Below, piece after piece: positions 41,643-51,748 of a stretch of DNA of 64,000 nucleotides (positions within the stretch are counted from its first letter, which is position 1; every line of letters starts with the position of its first letter). A program made the position numbers and the translations under genes. Below the pieces are notes generated by a model. The model was not told where the DNA came from, ran no database searches, and was given only the letters and a program-made list of their open reading frames with translations. The DNA is from JAWKIW01 sp046331175 (lineage in GTDB: Bacteria; Actinomycetota; Acidimicrobiia; Acidimicrobiales; Acidimicrobilacustridaceae): assembly GCA_046331175.1 (NCBI GenBank), contig JAXLRI010000014.1, positions 77,993 through 141,992 of the forward strand, written 5' to 3'.

Positions 41643-41691
41643 GAGGGCTCCTTGCGGTGCGGGATGGAGGGCGGTGGCGTCGGGCGAGCGC

Positions 41692-43194
41692 TCACAGGCG
41701 ACGGCGGAGGTCGGCGAGGACCGTGGTGGGGTCGCCGCTGGCGAAGACGGCGAAGTCGGGCCGCTGCACGGCGGAGGCGACGCCTTGGGCGTCGAACCAC
41801 TGCCGGTAGGTTCCGTCGACGTCGGTCGCGTCGGCGCCGTCCCCGACACCGACGATCCGTCCGCCGATCGACGTGAACCACGCCGCCAGCTCTTCGGGCA
41901 CCGCCGCGGCGCCGTCGGTGACGAGGCGCCAGCCGGCGCCGAAGACGTCGTCGAAGCGCTGCGGACCGGCGCCGACGTCGACCCGGCCCTGCACGAAGAG
42001 CTCGCCGGCGGCGGGGGTGCCCAGGTCGAGCAGGCCAGCGGCGATCGGCGGCATGGCGGCGATCGGCACCGCGCTGCCGTCGGCGGCGGCCAGGCCCATG
42101 GCCTCGTCGCGCGCCGTGGCCTCGGCCGGGTCGGGCACGCAGATCACCTTGCCGAGCTCCATGGCGAACTCGATGACCTGGGCGGCCTGCGGGACCCGCT
42201 CGGCGTCGTAGGTGTCGAGCAGGGCGACGTCGTCGGGGTGCGAGAGCACGTGGTCGAGCTTCCAGGCCAGGTTGATGGCGTCGCGCAGGCCGGCGCACAT
42301 GCCTTGGCCGGCGAACGGCGGGGTCAGGTGGGCGGCGTCACCGGCGAGGAACACCCGGCCGTCGCGCCACCGCGTCGCCCACTTGGCCTGGAACCGGTAG
42401 CCGGCGTGGCGGACCATCGTGGCGTTGTCGGGGGTGACGTCCCACGGCTCGAGCATCTCCCACGCGCTGGCCACCTCGTCGAGCGCGTCGAGCGACTCGC
42501 CGGGCAGGCACATGAACTCCCACCGGCGCCGGCCCGGACCGCCCGACACGATCGTGGTCGGCCGGGTCGGGTCGCACACCTGCAGGTTCACGGGGTCGAA
42601 CGCCCGCGGTTCGTGCAGGGCGACGTCGACGACGAGCCAGTCGAAGAAGAAGCCGTGGTCCTCGAACGGCGGGTCCACCTGCTGGCGGATCGTGCTGTTG
42701 GCGCCGTCGCAGCCGACGAGGTAGCTCGCCTCGAGCGTGTCGGCCACCCCGTCGGTCGACACCGTCAGCCGCACGCCGTCGGCGTCCTGCTCGTAGCCGA
42801 CCGCCGCGGTCGATCGACGCATCGTGACGTTGGGGTGGGCGTCGAGCCGCTGGAAGAGCTCGAGCTCGAGGTCGGGCTGGTTGAACATGTTCGCCGAGGG
42901 CCACCCGCACGCGCCGAGCTCGCTCAGCTCGAACCGCAGCAGCACCAGCCCCTCGGCGTTGCGCCACTCGTAGACGTCGGCCGGCTCGGACAGCTTCGGC
43001 AGCCGGTCACCGATGCCGCAGGCCTGCAGGATGCGGGCCGTCTCGTCGTCGAAGTGCACGGCCCGGGGCAGCGGGTAGGGGCCGTCGTGGCGCTCGACGA
43101 CGACGACCGTCCGGCCCCGGTCGGCGAGCAGCAGCGCCAGGCCGCAGCCGACGGGGCCCGCACCGACCACGATCACGTCGGTGGCGGCGCTCAC
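41692..43194 (-). CDS. FAD-dependent aromatic hydroxylase (MhpA-like)
   Basis: 500 residues from a GTG overlapping the dioxygenase stop. Rossmann FAD motif 'VIVVGAGPVGCGLALLLADRG', the 'DG' motif in 'LVGCDGANSTIRQQV' and 'RVFLAGDAAHLTPPFAGQGMCAGLRDAINLAWKL' define a class A flavin monooxygenase. It resembles 3-(3-hydroxyphenyl)propionate hydroxylase; here it probably makes the catechol that the adjacent extradiol dioxygenase cleaves. The exact phenol is not determined. Confidence 0.92.
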   Translation of the reverse strand: MSAATDVIVVGAGPVGCGLALLLADRGRTVVVVERHDGPYPLPRAVHFDDETARILQACGIGDRLPKLSEPADVYEWRNAEGLVLLRFELSELGACGWPSANMFNQPDLELELFQRLDAHPNVTMRRSTAAVGYEQDADGVRLTVSTDGVADTLEASYLVGCDGANSTIRQQVDPPFEDHGFFFDWLVVDVALHEPRAFDPVNLQVCDPTRPTTIVSGGPGRRRWEFMCLPGESLDALDEVASAWEMLEPWDVTPDNATMVRHAGYRFQAKWATRWRDGRVFLAGDAAHLTPPFAGQGMCAGLRDAINLAWKLDHVLSHPDDVALLDTYDAERVPQAAQVIEFAMELGKVICVPDPAEATARDEAMGLAAADGSAVPIAAMPPIAAGLLDLGTPAAGELFVQGRVDVGAGPQRFDDVFGAGWRLVTDGAAAVPEELAAWFTSIGGRIVGVGDGADATDVDGTYRQWFDAQGVASAVQRPDFAVFASGDPTTVLADLRRRL

Positions 43195-44123
43195 GACTGC
43201 ACCGCCCAGGCCTCCTGCAGCGCGTCGAGATCGCTCGGCACGATGAACTCGAGCGGGATCTCCGGCCCCCAGCTGTTGGCGATGTGCTCGAACTCGAACG
43301 GCGTGCGGCCGGTGGACTCCCAGTCGTCGTCGTCGACGATCTGGTCCATGTCGGAGTACAGCTCGAGGAACGCCCCCGACGGGTCGCGCAGGTACCAGTA
43401 GTAGTTCGAGCCGGCGAAGTGCCGGCCGAGGCCCCAGGCGTGGCGCTCGGGGTCGGCCCGCAGCAGGGCGGTGGCGCTGTGGCCGACGTGGTCGACGTCG
43501 TCGCACTCCCACGAGTAGTGCTGCAGGAGCGGCACCGGTGCGTCGACGAGGGCGATGTTGTGGTGGTCGGTCGAGCAGCGCAGGAAGGCGATGAGCCCGG
43601 GCAGCTCGTCGCTGACCTTGAGCCCGAGCCCATCGACGAGGAAGTCGCGCGTGTCGGTGATCGCCGGCGAGGCCAGCACGAGGTGGCCGAGGCGACGGGG
43701 CGCCCGCGGGCCGCCGAACACGGCCGGCGCCCGGCGGTCGAGCCGCGGCGACTGGCCGGGTGCGTTCGGGACGATCGGCTCGATGCGCTCGGCGGGGACG
43801 AACGGCTCGGCGACCCGCACGGTGAACTCGACGCGCGTCGCCGGCTCGACGACCCGCACCGCGTCGGCGTCGCGCTGCACCGAGGCGCCGGCCTCGGTCA
43901 GCCGGTCGGCGATCACGTCGAGGTCGCGCTCGTCGTCACAGCCGAGCTGCACGGCGACCGGACGTCGGAAGGGACCTTCGTCGAGGTGCACGGCGGCGCC
44001 GCCGTCGGAGCCGGTGAAGCCCGAGGCCGCGTCCCCGCTGAGCCCGAGCTCGGCGTAGAAGCCGGCGACCGCCGCCGGATCGGGGACGACGGTGCGCAGG
44101 CCGAGGAGTCGGTGGAGTGCCAT
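43191..44123 (-). CDS. Type I extradiol (VOC) dioxygenase
   Basis: 310 residues with two VOC modules, the first without clear metal ligands, the second with 'LGHLVLAS' (His), 'STDHHNIALV' (His) and 'GAFLELYSDMD' (Glu), the 2-His-1-carboxylate Fe(II) site. It should cleave a catechol meta to the hydroxyls. First gene of the operon, divergent from a TetR gene across a 68-nt gap. Confidence 0.92.
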   Translation of the reverse strand: MALHRLLGLRTVVPDPAAVAGFYAELGLSGDAASGFTGSDGGAAVHLDEGPFRRPVAVQLGCDDERDLDVIADRLTEAGASVQRDADAVRVVEPATRVEFTVRVAEPFVPAERIEPIVPNAPGQSPRLDRRAPAVFGGPRAPRRLGHLVLASPAITDTRDFLVDGLGLKVSDELPGLIAFLRCSTDHHNIALVDAPVPLLQHYSWECDDVDHVGHSATALLRADPERHAWGLGRHFAGSNYYWYLRDPSGAFLELYSDMDQIVDDDDWESTGRTPFEFEHIANSWGPEIPLEFIVPSDLDALQEAWAVQS

Positions 44124-44143
44124 GGACCTACGTTTATCAGTTG

Positions 44144-44173
44144 ATCAGAGAACTGGCAAGTAGTTGTTCAGAT
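44144..44173. promoter_or_regulatory. TetR operator candidate for the ring-cleavage operon
   Basis: Imperfect inverted arms (ATCAGAGAACT with AGTTGTTCAGAT) in the AT-rich divergent region. Lies between both start codons, so one bound TetR dimer could cover both promoters. Confidence 0.5.
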
Positions 44174-44191
44174 GACTAGGGTCAGGCGCTG

Positions 44192-44863
44192 ATGACGCCC
44201 GCCGCCTCCCCCCGAGCGACCCGCCCGTCGGCCGACGAGACCCGTGACCGCATCGTCGCTGCCGCCCTCGACCAGTTCTCCGAGCACTCCTTCGAGGGGG
44301 CCACCACCCGGGCCATCGCCCAGGCCGCCGGCGTCACCCAGCCGCTGCTCAACTACCACTTCGGCACCAAGGACGAGCTGTGGCGGGCCGTCATCGAGCG
44401 GCTGTTCGCCCGCCTCGACGACGTGCTGGCCGCCCGCATCGACGGGCTGCGCGGCGTCGACGACCTGACCACGGCCAAGCTCATCGTCCGCGAGTTCGTG
44501 CTGTTCTCCGCCGCCAACCCCCAGCTGCACCGGATCATCACCCAGGAGTGCAAGACCGACGGCCCGCGCTTCGGCTGGCTCGTCGACACCTACGTGCGGC
44601 CCCTCTACGAGGCCACCGCGCAGCGGCTGCAGGCGCTGTCCGAGGCCGGGCTCATGGCCGACGTGCCGGCGGTGCACCTCTACTACATCCTCACCGGCGC
44701 GGGAGCGACGATGTTCGTCCTCGCCCCCGAGTGCCGGCGCCTCACCGGCATCGACCCCTTCGACCCGGCCGTGGTCGACCAGCACGCCGACGCCGTGGTC
44801 GCCCTCCTCTTCGGCGACGCCGCGATCGACGCGCCGGGGGCTCGCCGCGGCCACCAGGCGTAG
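44192..44863 (+). CDS. TetR regulator of the ring-cleavage operon
   Basis: 223 residues. 'ADETRDRIVAAALDQFSEHSFEGATTRAIAQAAGVTQPLLNYHFGTKDELWRAVIERL' is the DNA-binding domain and the remaining helices the effector domain ('FSAANPQLHRIITQECKTDGPRFGWLVDTYV', typical of the AcrR/CerR group). Divergent placement suggests it represses the dioxygenase operon until an aromatic or its product binds. Confidence 0.92.
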   Translation: MTPAASPRATRPSADETRDRIVAAALDQFSEHSFEGATTRAIAQAAGVTQPLLNYHFGTKDELWRAVIERLFARLDDVLAARIDGLRGVDDLTTAKLIVREFVLFSAANPQLHRIITQECKTDGPRFGWLVDTYVRPLYEATAQRLQALSEAGLMADVPAVHLYYILTGAGATMFVLAPECRRLTGIDPFDPAVVDQHADAVVALLFGDAAIDAPGARRGHQA

Positions 44864-45206
44864 GTGGTCAGCTCGTCGCCGCCGCCGATGCCGCCGGTGA
44901 GGGCGCCCTGGCGGACCTCGTCGAGGAACGGCTCGCGGCCCTCCCGGCGCCGCCGGGGTCCGGCAGCAGCGGCAGGCGGCGAGTGCGGCCCGGCGATCGA
45001 GTTGCGGCGCCAACCCCTGCTCACCGGTTCGCCGAGGACCACGGCCCCCAGAACGACCCGCGGGTCCGTCCGTGACACCGGCGGCCGCGGTCACGACGCC
45101 ACGGGGACGGAGGGTCTGCCCGAGCAGCTCGTCGTGGGGCACCCGGTCGATCACCGCTCGGCCGGTCTCCGGATCGAAGGGCGCCGTGGTCCTCCGGGCG
45201 ACCGCG
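44864..45206. other. Gene-free stretch with an NTF2-like remnant
   Basis: No credible complete gene. On the minus strand 45190-45140 reads 'APFDPETGRAVIDRVP', very like the 3' end of the NTF2-like gene at 40264 ('VPFDPETGRAIVDLAP'), with DNA similarity. The remnant stops near the 3' end of the propeller pseudogene. Another minus-strand stretch (44900-45078) gives protein-like but unassignable sequence. Probably decayed coding DNA. Confidence 0.45.
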
Positions 45207-47254
45207 TCATCCGTACCAGCCGCCGACGTCGGCGATGACGTTGACGGTGCCGGAGTTGTTGAACACCGAGATGGTGTCGCCGTCACCGACCTTGGCGGTC
45301 ACCGCGTTGGCGATGGTGGTGCCAGCCTTCCAGTTCAGGCTGGAGGCGGTGGGCTTGGCGGCCCCGGTGTTCCACACCGTCGCGAACGACTCCGCCGACG
45401 TGGACGTCACCGTGAAGTTCGCCAGGATCGCCTTGGCCCCCGACGGCACCGCACCACCGGTGAGCACCGACACCGTCCGAGACACACCCGCCCCCCACGG
45501 CGTCGTGAACGCACCCACCGTCTCGGGAGCGGGACGAGAGTCGGCGAACCGCACCGGTGACAGCGGGTGGAACGCATCACCGGAGCCGGCCTTGAAGTAG
45601 CCGACCACGTCGATGATCACGTTGGCGCTGCCCGAGTTGTTGAACACCCGGATCTTGCCGCCCGTACCCACCTTCACCGTCACCGCGTTGGGGATCGTCA
45701 CCCCCGCCTTCCAGTTCAAGCTCGACGCCGTCGGCTTGGTCGCCCCGTTCGGGTAGACGGTGAGGAACGACTCGGCCGACGTGGCGGTCACCGTCACGTT
45801 GGCCACGATCGCCTCGGCATCGGCGGGCACCCCCGCCACCCCCGCCACCGTCACATCACGATCGGTGCCCGCCGCCCACGGCGTCGAGTACGGCCCCACG
45901 GTCTCGGGCGCCGGACGAGAGTCCAGCACCCGGGCCGGCGCCTGGGACGTGAACCCGTCACCGGTGCCGGACTGGTCGTAGTAGCCGACCACATCGACGA
46001 TCACCGTGGCGGTCCCCGACGGGTTGAACACCTGCACGTTGCCGCCGGCGCCGACCTTGACCGTCACCGCGTTGGGGATGGTCTGACCACCTCCCCCGAC
46101 GGGGTCATCCGCCCCACCGTGCTGTTGCCCTCGGCGGTGAACCACATGTTGCCGTCCGGCCCCATGGCGATGCCGCGGGCATCCTTGATGCGCGTGCCAC
46201 CGAAGAACGTCATCACCCCCGCCGGCGTGATGCGAGCGACCGAGTCGTCGCCGGAGAAGTCGGCGTTGACGAACCAGACGTTCCCGTCGGGCCCCCCCAC
46301 GATCCCGCCCGGGCCGCGGATGTTGGTCGCATCCTTGAACAGCGACGTCACGCCCTGCGGCGTCATCCGCCCGATCGAGCCCGAGTCCTCGGTGAACCAC
46401 AGGTTCCCGTCCGGACCCGTCGTGAGGTGGCCCGGAGCCGACAGGCTGGCGTAGGCGAAGGTCGTCACCACCCCGCTCGTCGTGATCCGACCGATCGCTC
46501 CCTCGCCGCTGGGGAACCACAGGTTCCCATCCGGACCCGTCACGATGTCCTGGCCGGCGGGCGCGTCCGCGAACGTCGTCACCACCCCGGCCGGGGTGAT
46601 CCGGCCGACCGAGCCAGCGCCGGTGGGGAACCACAGGTTCCCGTCCGGCCCTGCCGTGATCGCCGTGAGGAAGGGCGCACCGACCGGGAAGGTCGTCACC
46701 ACCCCGGCCGGGGTGATCCGGCCGATCGAGCCATCGCCGTTGTTGGTGAACCACAGGTTGCCATCGGGGCCGGCGGTGATGCCCTCTGGCGAGGAGATCT
46801 TCGCATCGCTGAAGATGGTGGCGACCCCCGCCGGGGTGAGCCGACCGATCTTCTTGGACGCGTTCGGCGCGCCGGTGAACCAGATGTTCCCGTCGGGACC
46901 GGCGGTGATGCCCATGAAGGAGTCGATCCCCACCGGGTAGTACGAGAGCTCGCCGGCCGGGGTGACCCGACCGATCGTCGTGCTCCCGCTGTTGGTGAAC
47001 CACAGGTTCCCGTCGGGACCGGCGGCGATGGCGAACGGCTCCGCGAGACCGCGGCCCATGACGGTGATGGTCCCGACGGGATCGGCGGCGGCCGCCGGCG
47101 GAGCGCTCACCACCTCGACGACGGCAGCCGCGCAGGTGGCCAGGACGGCCACCACGAGCGCGGCGCACGTCACCCGCCTCCACCACCCGCGTGATCGCGG
47201 TGACCCGATCACCGTGGCCTCCGAACCAACCCGCACAACGGAGCAGTCCCCCAT
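45207..47254 (-). pseudogene. Vgb-like propeller protein with beta modules, broken by a deletion
   Basis: The first half (47254-46064) has a signal peptide and eight repeats of the type 'GITAGPDGNLWFTN..GSIGRITPAGVVTTF', as in virginiamycin-B-lyase-like propellers, then stops just after 'GRMTPSGE'. The second half (from about 46085 to 45207), in another frame, begins abruptly at 'GQTIPNAVTVKVG' in the middle of a beta module and continues through two more complete modules to 'GGWYG'. Compared with the intact relative at 55017, the FN3 domain and the first half of module one are missing and the frame is shifted. An internal deletion, or an assembly collapse between near-identical repeats, explains this. 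If translated, only the propeller half would be secreted. Confidence 0.75.
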
Positions 47255-47664
47255 CGCAAGACCTTCCCCACCGACCTCGTCCGACCTGCTCGCCGTCGCC
47301 GGACGGCAGCGGATGCCGAACGCTACCCCAGCGGGTCGTCCGTCCGGCCTCGGACACCGCCGTCGCCGGTGGCCTCGGCTCAGCTCCCACCGGTGACGTC
47401 CGGAGGGACCATGGCTTCGGAGTCTCGCAGACGGACCTCTTCGAACCACTCGCGATCGCCTTCGCGACAGCCATTGCCACTGCACCGGGAACGAGCGGAG
47501 ACGATCTCAGCGGACGGACCCAAGGCAGTGCATCGTCAGTGCGCTCAGCGTGGCGATCGACCGGCGGCGAACGCGTCCCGAGGTGGGCCCGTACTGGGAA
47601 CAGCGCGGCTGGGTAGATCCTCATGTTCCGGCTCGATCCTGACGGGCTCTGAGGAGGATCAACC
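47255..47664. other. Intergenic, no gene seen
   Basis: About 410 nt between the propeller pseudogene start and the next gene. GC is somewhat lower than average. No frame has credible composition and no clear repeat or hairpin stands out; it must contain the promoters for the flanking divergent genes. Confidence 0.5.
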
Positions 47665-48204
47665 ATGAACGCAGCAGGATGGACCATCTCGATCATCGCC
47701 ATCGCCACCGCACTGGTGGTGGCGCTGCGGTGGGAACTCTCCAGCCGAACGTCGGAACGGCCCGCCCTCGACCGCTACGACGGTTCGCGCCCCCACCTCG
47801 AGTTCATGAGCGCCCCGTGGATCGCCATGGCCAGACATGAGATCACCACCGCTCTGTCACGAAGCGATCTCGACATCGAGCCATACACCCTGTCCGAGGA
47901 GTTCACCGACCCCCCGCCCCATCTCGGCCACGGCTCGGATCGGATCGGCTTCTCGATTCGCGTCGGGCGCGGCCGCGTCGAAGTCGACAGCTCCCCCACC
48001 CCGGACGCCGACTGCCGGGTCATCAGCGACTACGCCGACGCTCTCGTGATCGCTCGCGATCCCGACACGGCGTCCGCCGACCCCGCCGAAGCCGAGCGTC
48101 GTATCGCCAACGTCCGGCTCAGGATCGAAGGCGACCCTGCCGGGATGCCGCCCCAACTGCAACAGCTGGACATCCACCGGTTGTTGGCGTCGCGCACCGC
48201 TTGA
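47665..48204 (+). CDS. Membrane-anchored SCP2-like protein, unknown
   Basis: 179 residues; ATG with GAGGAGGATCAACC upstream. One N-terminal helix ('WTISIIAIATALVVALRW'), then a soluble domain with 'RIGFSIRVGRGRVEVDSSPTPDADCRVISDYADALVIARDPDT', which resembles the strand order of SCP2/lipid-binding domains ('D...V..D....' then a helix). The family call is tentative. It lies at the left edge of the accessory stretch. Confidence 0.6.
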   Translation: MNAAGWTISIIAIATALVVALRWELSSRTSERPALDRYDGSRPHLEFMSAPWIAMARHEITTALSRSDLDIEPYTLSEEFTDPPPHLGHGSDRIGFSIRVGRGRVEVDSSPTPDADCRVISDYADALVIARDPDTASADPAEAERRIANVRLRIEGDPAGMPPQLQQLDIHRLLASRTA

Positions 48205-49240
48205 TCGGATCACCCGCCCGATATCGCGAACTCTCCACCCTCCACGCTCGACCGTGAAGAAGCCGAAGAGGGCCGCGAAAGCGGGTCTGCAAGGCGCCGG
48301 TGGAAACGTCGTGGAAACAGCCGGAGGAAGGCCGCCTGATCCGTAGGAACGTCCCATGGAACTGCGAAAGCCCAGGCCTATGACCTGGGCTTTCGTGCTT
48401 CAGATGGTGGCGGGGGGAATCGCCACAGGCCAGGCCGTCCGATTCGTCGACCGCGAAACCGCAGGTCACCGTGGTCGCGCCGAGGTCCCGGCGAGGTGCA
48501 CCGACCGGCGCCCACCGAGGTCGACGTCCACCGAGCTCCGAGAATCGGCTCACGCCTCAAAGCATGCCAGGAGCGACTGACACCCCTGCCGGCACTCACC
48601 GTCAGCGCCACCACCCCCCATCTGGCCCGAGCGAACGCCGACTACCCGTCGGTGGCGGCGAAGGCGATGGCCGACGACGGCCACCATGAGGGAGGACGTC
48701 CGTGCCCGCGGCCCGGGACGGCGTAGCGCATGCCGGTGACCGTCCTCGCCTCGTCAGGGCACTCAACCAGAGGTGGCGCACCCGGGAGCAACGCCGCCGG
48801 CAGCGACCAGCCTGACCGGACGCAGGCAACCCGACCAAACCACGCCGCGCCAATCGCCGCGTGCTCCCGCGATCAGGGAGATGACCATCGGACGGCTGAC
48901 GAGTTCGAGGTCGTCGAGATCGCCATGGACGGCGACGTCGCCCGCGGAGCGCAGCACGTCGCCACGGCCGGTCCTCTATGAGCGCTGAGGAGCCGGCGGC
49001 AGGAATCGGCGGGTCCCCTGAGGCGCGCGTGGTCGATGACTCGCCCGGTGCCTTCGTGTCGCGACGGCTTCTGCCTGACCCATTCGCCGGCGACCCGCTG
49101 AACCTCGAGCCTCGCTTGCAGCGGCAGGTCAACACCAGCGCCGCTCCATGCGGCCGACGTAAGTGTCGCTGTGCCGGCTTCGTGGCAGAGGCACCTCATC
49201 GGGGTGCTCTGCGGGCCCGCCTGCTCGCTAGGCTCTCCGA
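48205..49240. other. Gene-poor stretch before the IS21 element
   Basis: About 1 kb holding one strong hairpin (48365-48395) and a 14-bp match to a tRNA-Met 3' end (48403-48416). Short frames on both strands have no recognisable domain; some look like decayed coding sequence. Base composition is lower in GC than the core genes. Probably the eroded end of an island. Confidence 0.5.
48365..48395. terminator. Hairpin terminator, 12-bp stem
   Basis: Perfect stem CGAAAGCCCAGG / CCTGGGCTTTCG with a 7-nt loop. On the minus strand it would follow a tRNA 3' end remnant at 48416-48403, the same arrangement as the hairpin and tRNA fragment near 54.3 kb. Confidence 0.75.
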
Positions 49241-49399
49241 TGTGAGCGATCAGTGAGATCCGCGTTCTGCGATCACTGAATTTCGCGGTTGTGGTGGGGG
49301 GCCTCCTGGCCTGATCACGACCATCCACCGGGTCCTGTGGTGGGCCCTCCAGCGTGTCGAGCGACCAAGCCACGACACGACCGGAGGGACCCGGGGCCC

Positions 49400-50722
49400 A
49401 TGTTGAACCAGGAGGACTACGTGCGTCTGCACGAGCTGAAGAACGAGGGTTGGACCAACCGCGAGATCGCTGACGAGCTCGGCTATCACCCGGCAACGAT
49501 CGCGAAGTGGTTGAAGGAGGGTGGCCCGCCCGGCCCGCGGGTGGTGCCTGACGAGGCGAAGGTGATGGACGCCCACTGGAAGGAGCGGGTGGCGTTGTTG
49601 TTGCGAGCCCACCCGCGGTTGTTGGCGGTGTCGGTGCACAACAGGGTGCGCGCTGAGGGGTTCACGGGGTCGTATCCGACGGTGGTCCGTGAGGTTCGAG
49701 CGTTCCGGGGTCCCCGGTTCCGGGCGGCGTCGGCGGCGTCGGTGCCGATCCACACCGACCCGGGCGAGGAAGCCCAGTTCGACTTCGCGAACCTCGATGA
49801 GTGGGCGCAGCGGTGGGGGTGGGATCACCCGCTGCGGTGCTTCGGGGCGATCCTGTGCTGGGCGAGGGTGCGGCTGTGGTGGTTCACCACCAGCGAGGAC
49901 CGCCACCACACCTTCGAGGGACTGGTCCGGTTCTTCGAAGCGATCGGTGGGGTGCCGGCGGTGGGTCGCACCGACCGGATGGGGGCTCTCGGGTCGTCCC
50001 AGGGGGCACGGTTCGTGTTGCACCCCCCGACGGTCGGGTTCGCCGCGCACCATGCCATGGCGATCACGTCGTGTCGGGCCCGTGACGCCAAGCGCAAGGG
50101 CAAGGTGGAGCGCCCGTTCCGTCAGCTGCGCGAGACGTTCATGCCCGAAGTCGAAGCCGACGGTGTGCCCGCCGACCTCGACGAGCTCAACGCCCGGGCC
50201 GCGGCGTGGATCGACTCCCGGGTGCATGCCGTGGCGTCACGAACAACGGGTGTGGAACCGGCTCGGCGCCTCGAGGTCGAGCGGGACTTCTTGACCCCGC
50301 TGCCGAAGGTGCGCTTTGACACCGACTACGTCGAGACCCGCCGGGTCCACAACGTCTTCCCGTTCATCGCCGTCGACGGGATCCGCTACTCGGTGCCGAC
50401 CACGACGCTGGGTCAGCTCGTCGAGATCCGCCGACCCGTCGACGCCAAGGTGTTCACGGTCCGCTGGGCCGGCACACAGGTCGCGACCCACACGCTGGCC
50501 GCGGCCGGGACTCGGGAGGTGTGGGACCCCGACCACCTGAAGGTGGCGTCGGCCGAAGCGATGGACACGACCCGCCCACGGCTCACCGTCATCGTCGACC
50601 ACGACGCGCCCGAACCCGACCCTGGCCCGGTCGGGCGGCTCGACCTCGGCGACGGCGACTACGACGTCGAGGCCCCCGACCTGGCCGACCGCTACCGCCT
50701 CGACGAGGAGACGGGCCGATGA
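49400..50722 (+). CDS. istA: IS21-family transposase IstA
   Basis: 440 residues. An N-terminal helix-turn-helix ('MLNQEDYVRLHELKNEGWTNREIADELGYHPATIAKWL') binds the element ends. The DDE catalytic core follows ('HTDPGEEAQFDFA', 'GRTDRMGAL', 'AKRKGKVERPFRQLRE'). A C-terminal beta domain closes it. It works with the ATPase IstB encoded directly downstream. Confidence 0.95.
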   Translation: MLNQEDYVRLHELKNEGWTNREIADELGYHPATIAKWLKEGGPPGPRVVPDEAKVMDAHWKERVALLLRAHPRLLAVSVHNRVRAEGFTGSYPTVVREVRAFRGPRFRAASAASVPIHTDPGEEAQFDFANLDEWAQRWGWDHPLRCFGAILCWARVRLWWFTTSEDRHHTFEGLVRFFEAIGGVPAVGRTDRMGALGSSQGARFVLHPPTVGFAAHHAMAITSCRARDAKRKGKVERPFRQLRETFMPEVEADGVPADLDELNARAAAWIDSRVHAVASRTTGVEPARRLEVERDFLTPLPKVRFDTDYVETRRVHNVFPFIAVDGIRYSVPTTTLGQLVEIRRPVDAKVFTVRWAGTQVATHTLAAAGTREVWDPDHLKVASAEAMDTTRPRLTVIVDHDAPEPDPGPVGRLDLGDGDYDVEAPDLADRYRLDEETGR

Positions 50723-51522
50723 GCCGCCGCACCAAAGCCGGGCTCTACGAACAGATCAAAGACGACCTCGGCTACCTGCAGCTCACCCGGGCAGCCGAGT
50801 GCTTCGCCACCCTCGCCGACGACGCCCGCACCCACGACTGGACCCACATCGAGTTCCTCGCCCGCCTCGTCGCCGAAGAGACCACCGCCACCCGCGACCG
50901 GCGCCTCGCCGCCCGGCTGCGCTACGCACGGTTCCCGTTCCACAAGACCATCGACGACTTCGACTTCGACTTCCAGCCCACCATCGACCGCAAGCTCGTC
51001 GCCGACCTCGCCACCTTGCGGTTCGTCGACGAGAACCGCCCCATCTTGTTCCTCGGCCAACCCGGCTGCGGCAAGACCCACCTCGCCGTCGCCCTGGCCA
51101 TCCGCGCTGTCGAGGCCGGCTGGCGGGGCTACTTCACCAGCGCCGACCACCTCTGCACCAACCTCGTCGCCGCCACCATCGACGGCACCTTCCCATCCAA
51201 GCTCAAGACCTACACCGCCCCCACCGTGTTGGTCATCGACGACGTCGGCCTGCTGCCCATCCCGGACCGGCGAGCCGCGTCGGTGTTCTTCCACGTCGTC
51301 AACGAGCGCTACGAGAAACGCCACCCCACGATCGTCACCACCAACCGCGGGCTGCCCGACTGGGGCGACATCTTCGGTGACCCCGTCGTCGCGTCGGCCA
51401 TCTTGGACCGGCTCATGCACGACGCCATCGTGTTCAACATCCGAGGACCGTCCTGGCGGCTACGCGAACACCACGGCCTCGAGATCGCCACCACCGACCC
51501 CACCGAAAGGAACCGCCGCTAG
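50719..51522 (+). CDS. istB: IS21-family transposition ATPase IstB
   Basis: 267 residues; ATG overlaps the istA stop. AAA+ ATPase with Walker A 'FLGQPGCGKTHLAVAL', Walker B 'TVLVIDDVGLLPI' and sensor 'TIVTTNRGLPDW'. It selects the target and stimulates IstA. Close relatives are DnaC-like helper ATPases; the context makes this IstB. Confidence 0.96.
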   Translation: MSRRTKAGLYEQIKDDLGYLQLTRAAECFATLADDARTHDWTHIEFLARLVAEETTATRDRRLAARLRYARFPFHKTIDDFDFDFQPTIDRKLVADLATLRFVDENRPILFLGQPGCGKTHLAVALAIRAVEAGWRGYFTSADHLCTNLVAATIDGTFPSKLKTYTAPTVLVIDDVGLLPIPDRRAASVFFHVVNERYEKRHPTIVTTNRGLPDWGDIFGDPVVASAILDRLMHDAIVFNIRGPSWRLREHHGLEIATTDPTERNRR

Positions 51523-51748
51523 CCTCACCCCACCACCAGCAGGCCACCCACCCCACCGCGACTTTCGCTGATCCCCAATCGCGAGATCCGGTGATCGCTC
51601 ACATCCGATCCCGGAATCGACTGGATCGGGCGGGACGGTGGGGTATGGACAGCGAAGGTCACTGCAGTGCTCTGGTCACAGGACTGCCACCGGGCGCGGT
51701 GGCGCCGGTGGTGACACGGCGTCATCGGCGATCAGCACGTTGACCGTG

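Larger units (their letters stand above)
49241..51603 (+). mobile_element. Complete IS21-family insertion sequence
   Basis: 2,363 bp. Ends start TGTGAGCGATCA on both sides as imperfect inverted repeats, extending with further GATC/CGCG matches for about 45 bp. A 5-bp target duplication TCCGA flanks it (49236-49240 and 51604-51608). It carries istA and istB in ATGA overlap. Both genes look intact, so the element may still move. Confidence 0.93.

Noticed and set aside
47255..47708. Starting the propeller/beta-module gene at 47708
   Set aside because: The frame open to 47708 is that of the beta modules, and across the propeller it encodes Gly/Arg/Asp-rich shadow sequence; the signal peptide and propeller are in another frame starting at 47254.
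48240..48360. A tRNA gene upstream of the hairpin at 48365
   Set aside because: No cloverleaf or T-arm found on either strand; only the 14-bp acceptor-end match on the other side of the hairpin.
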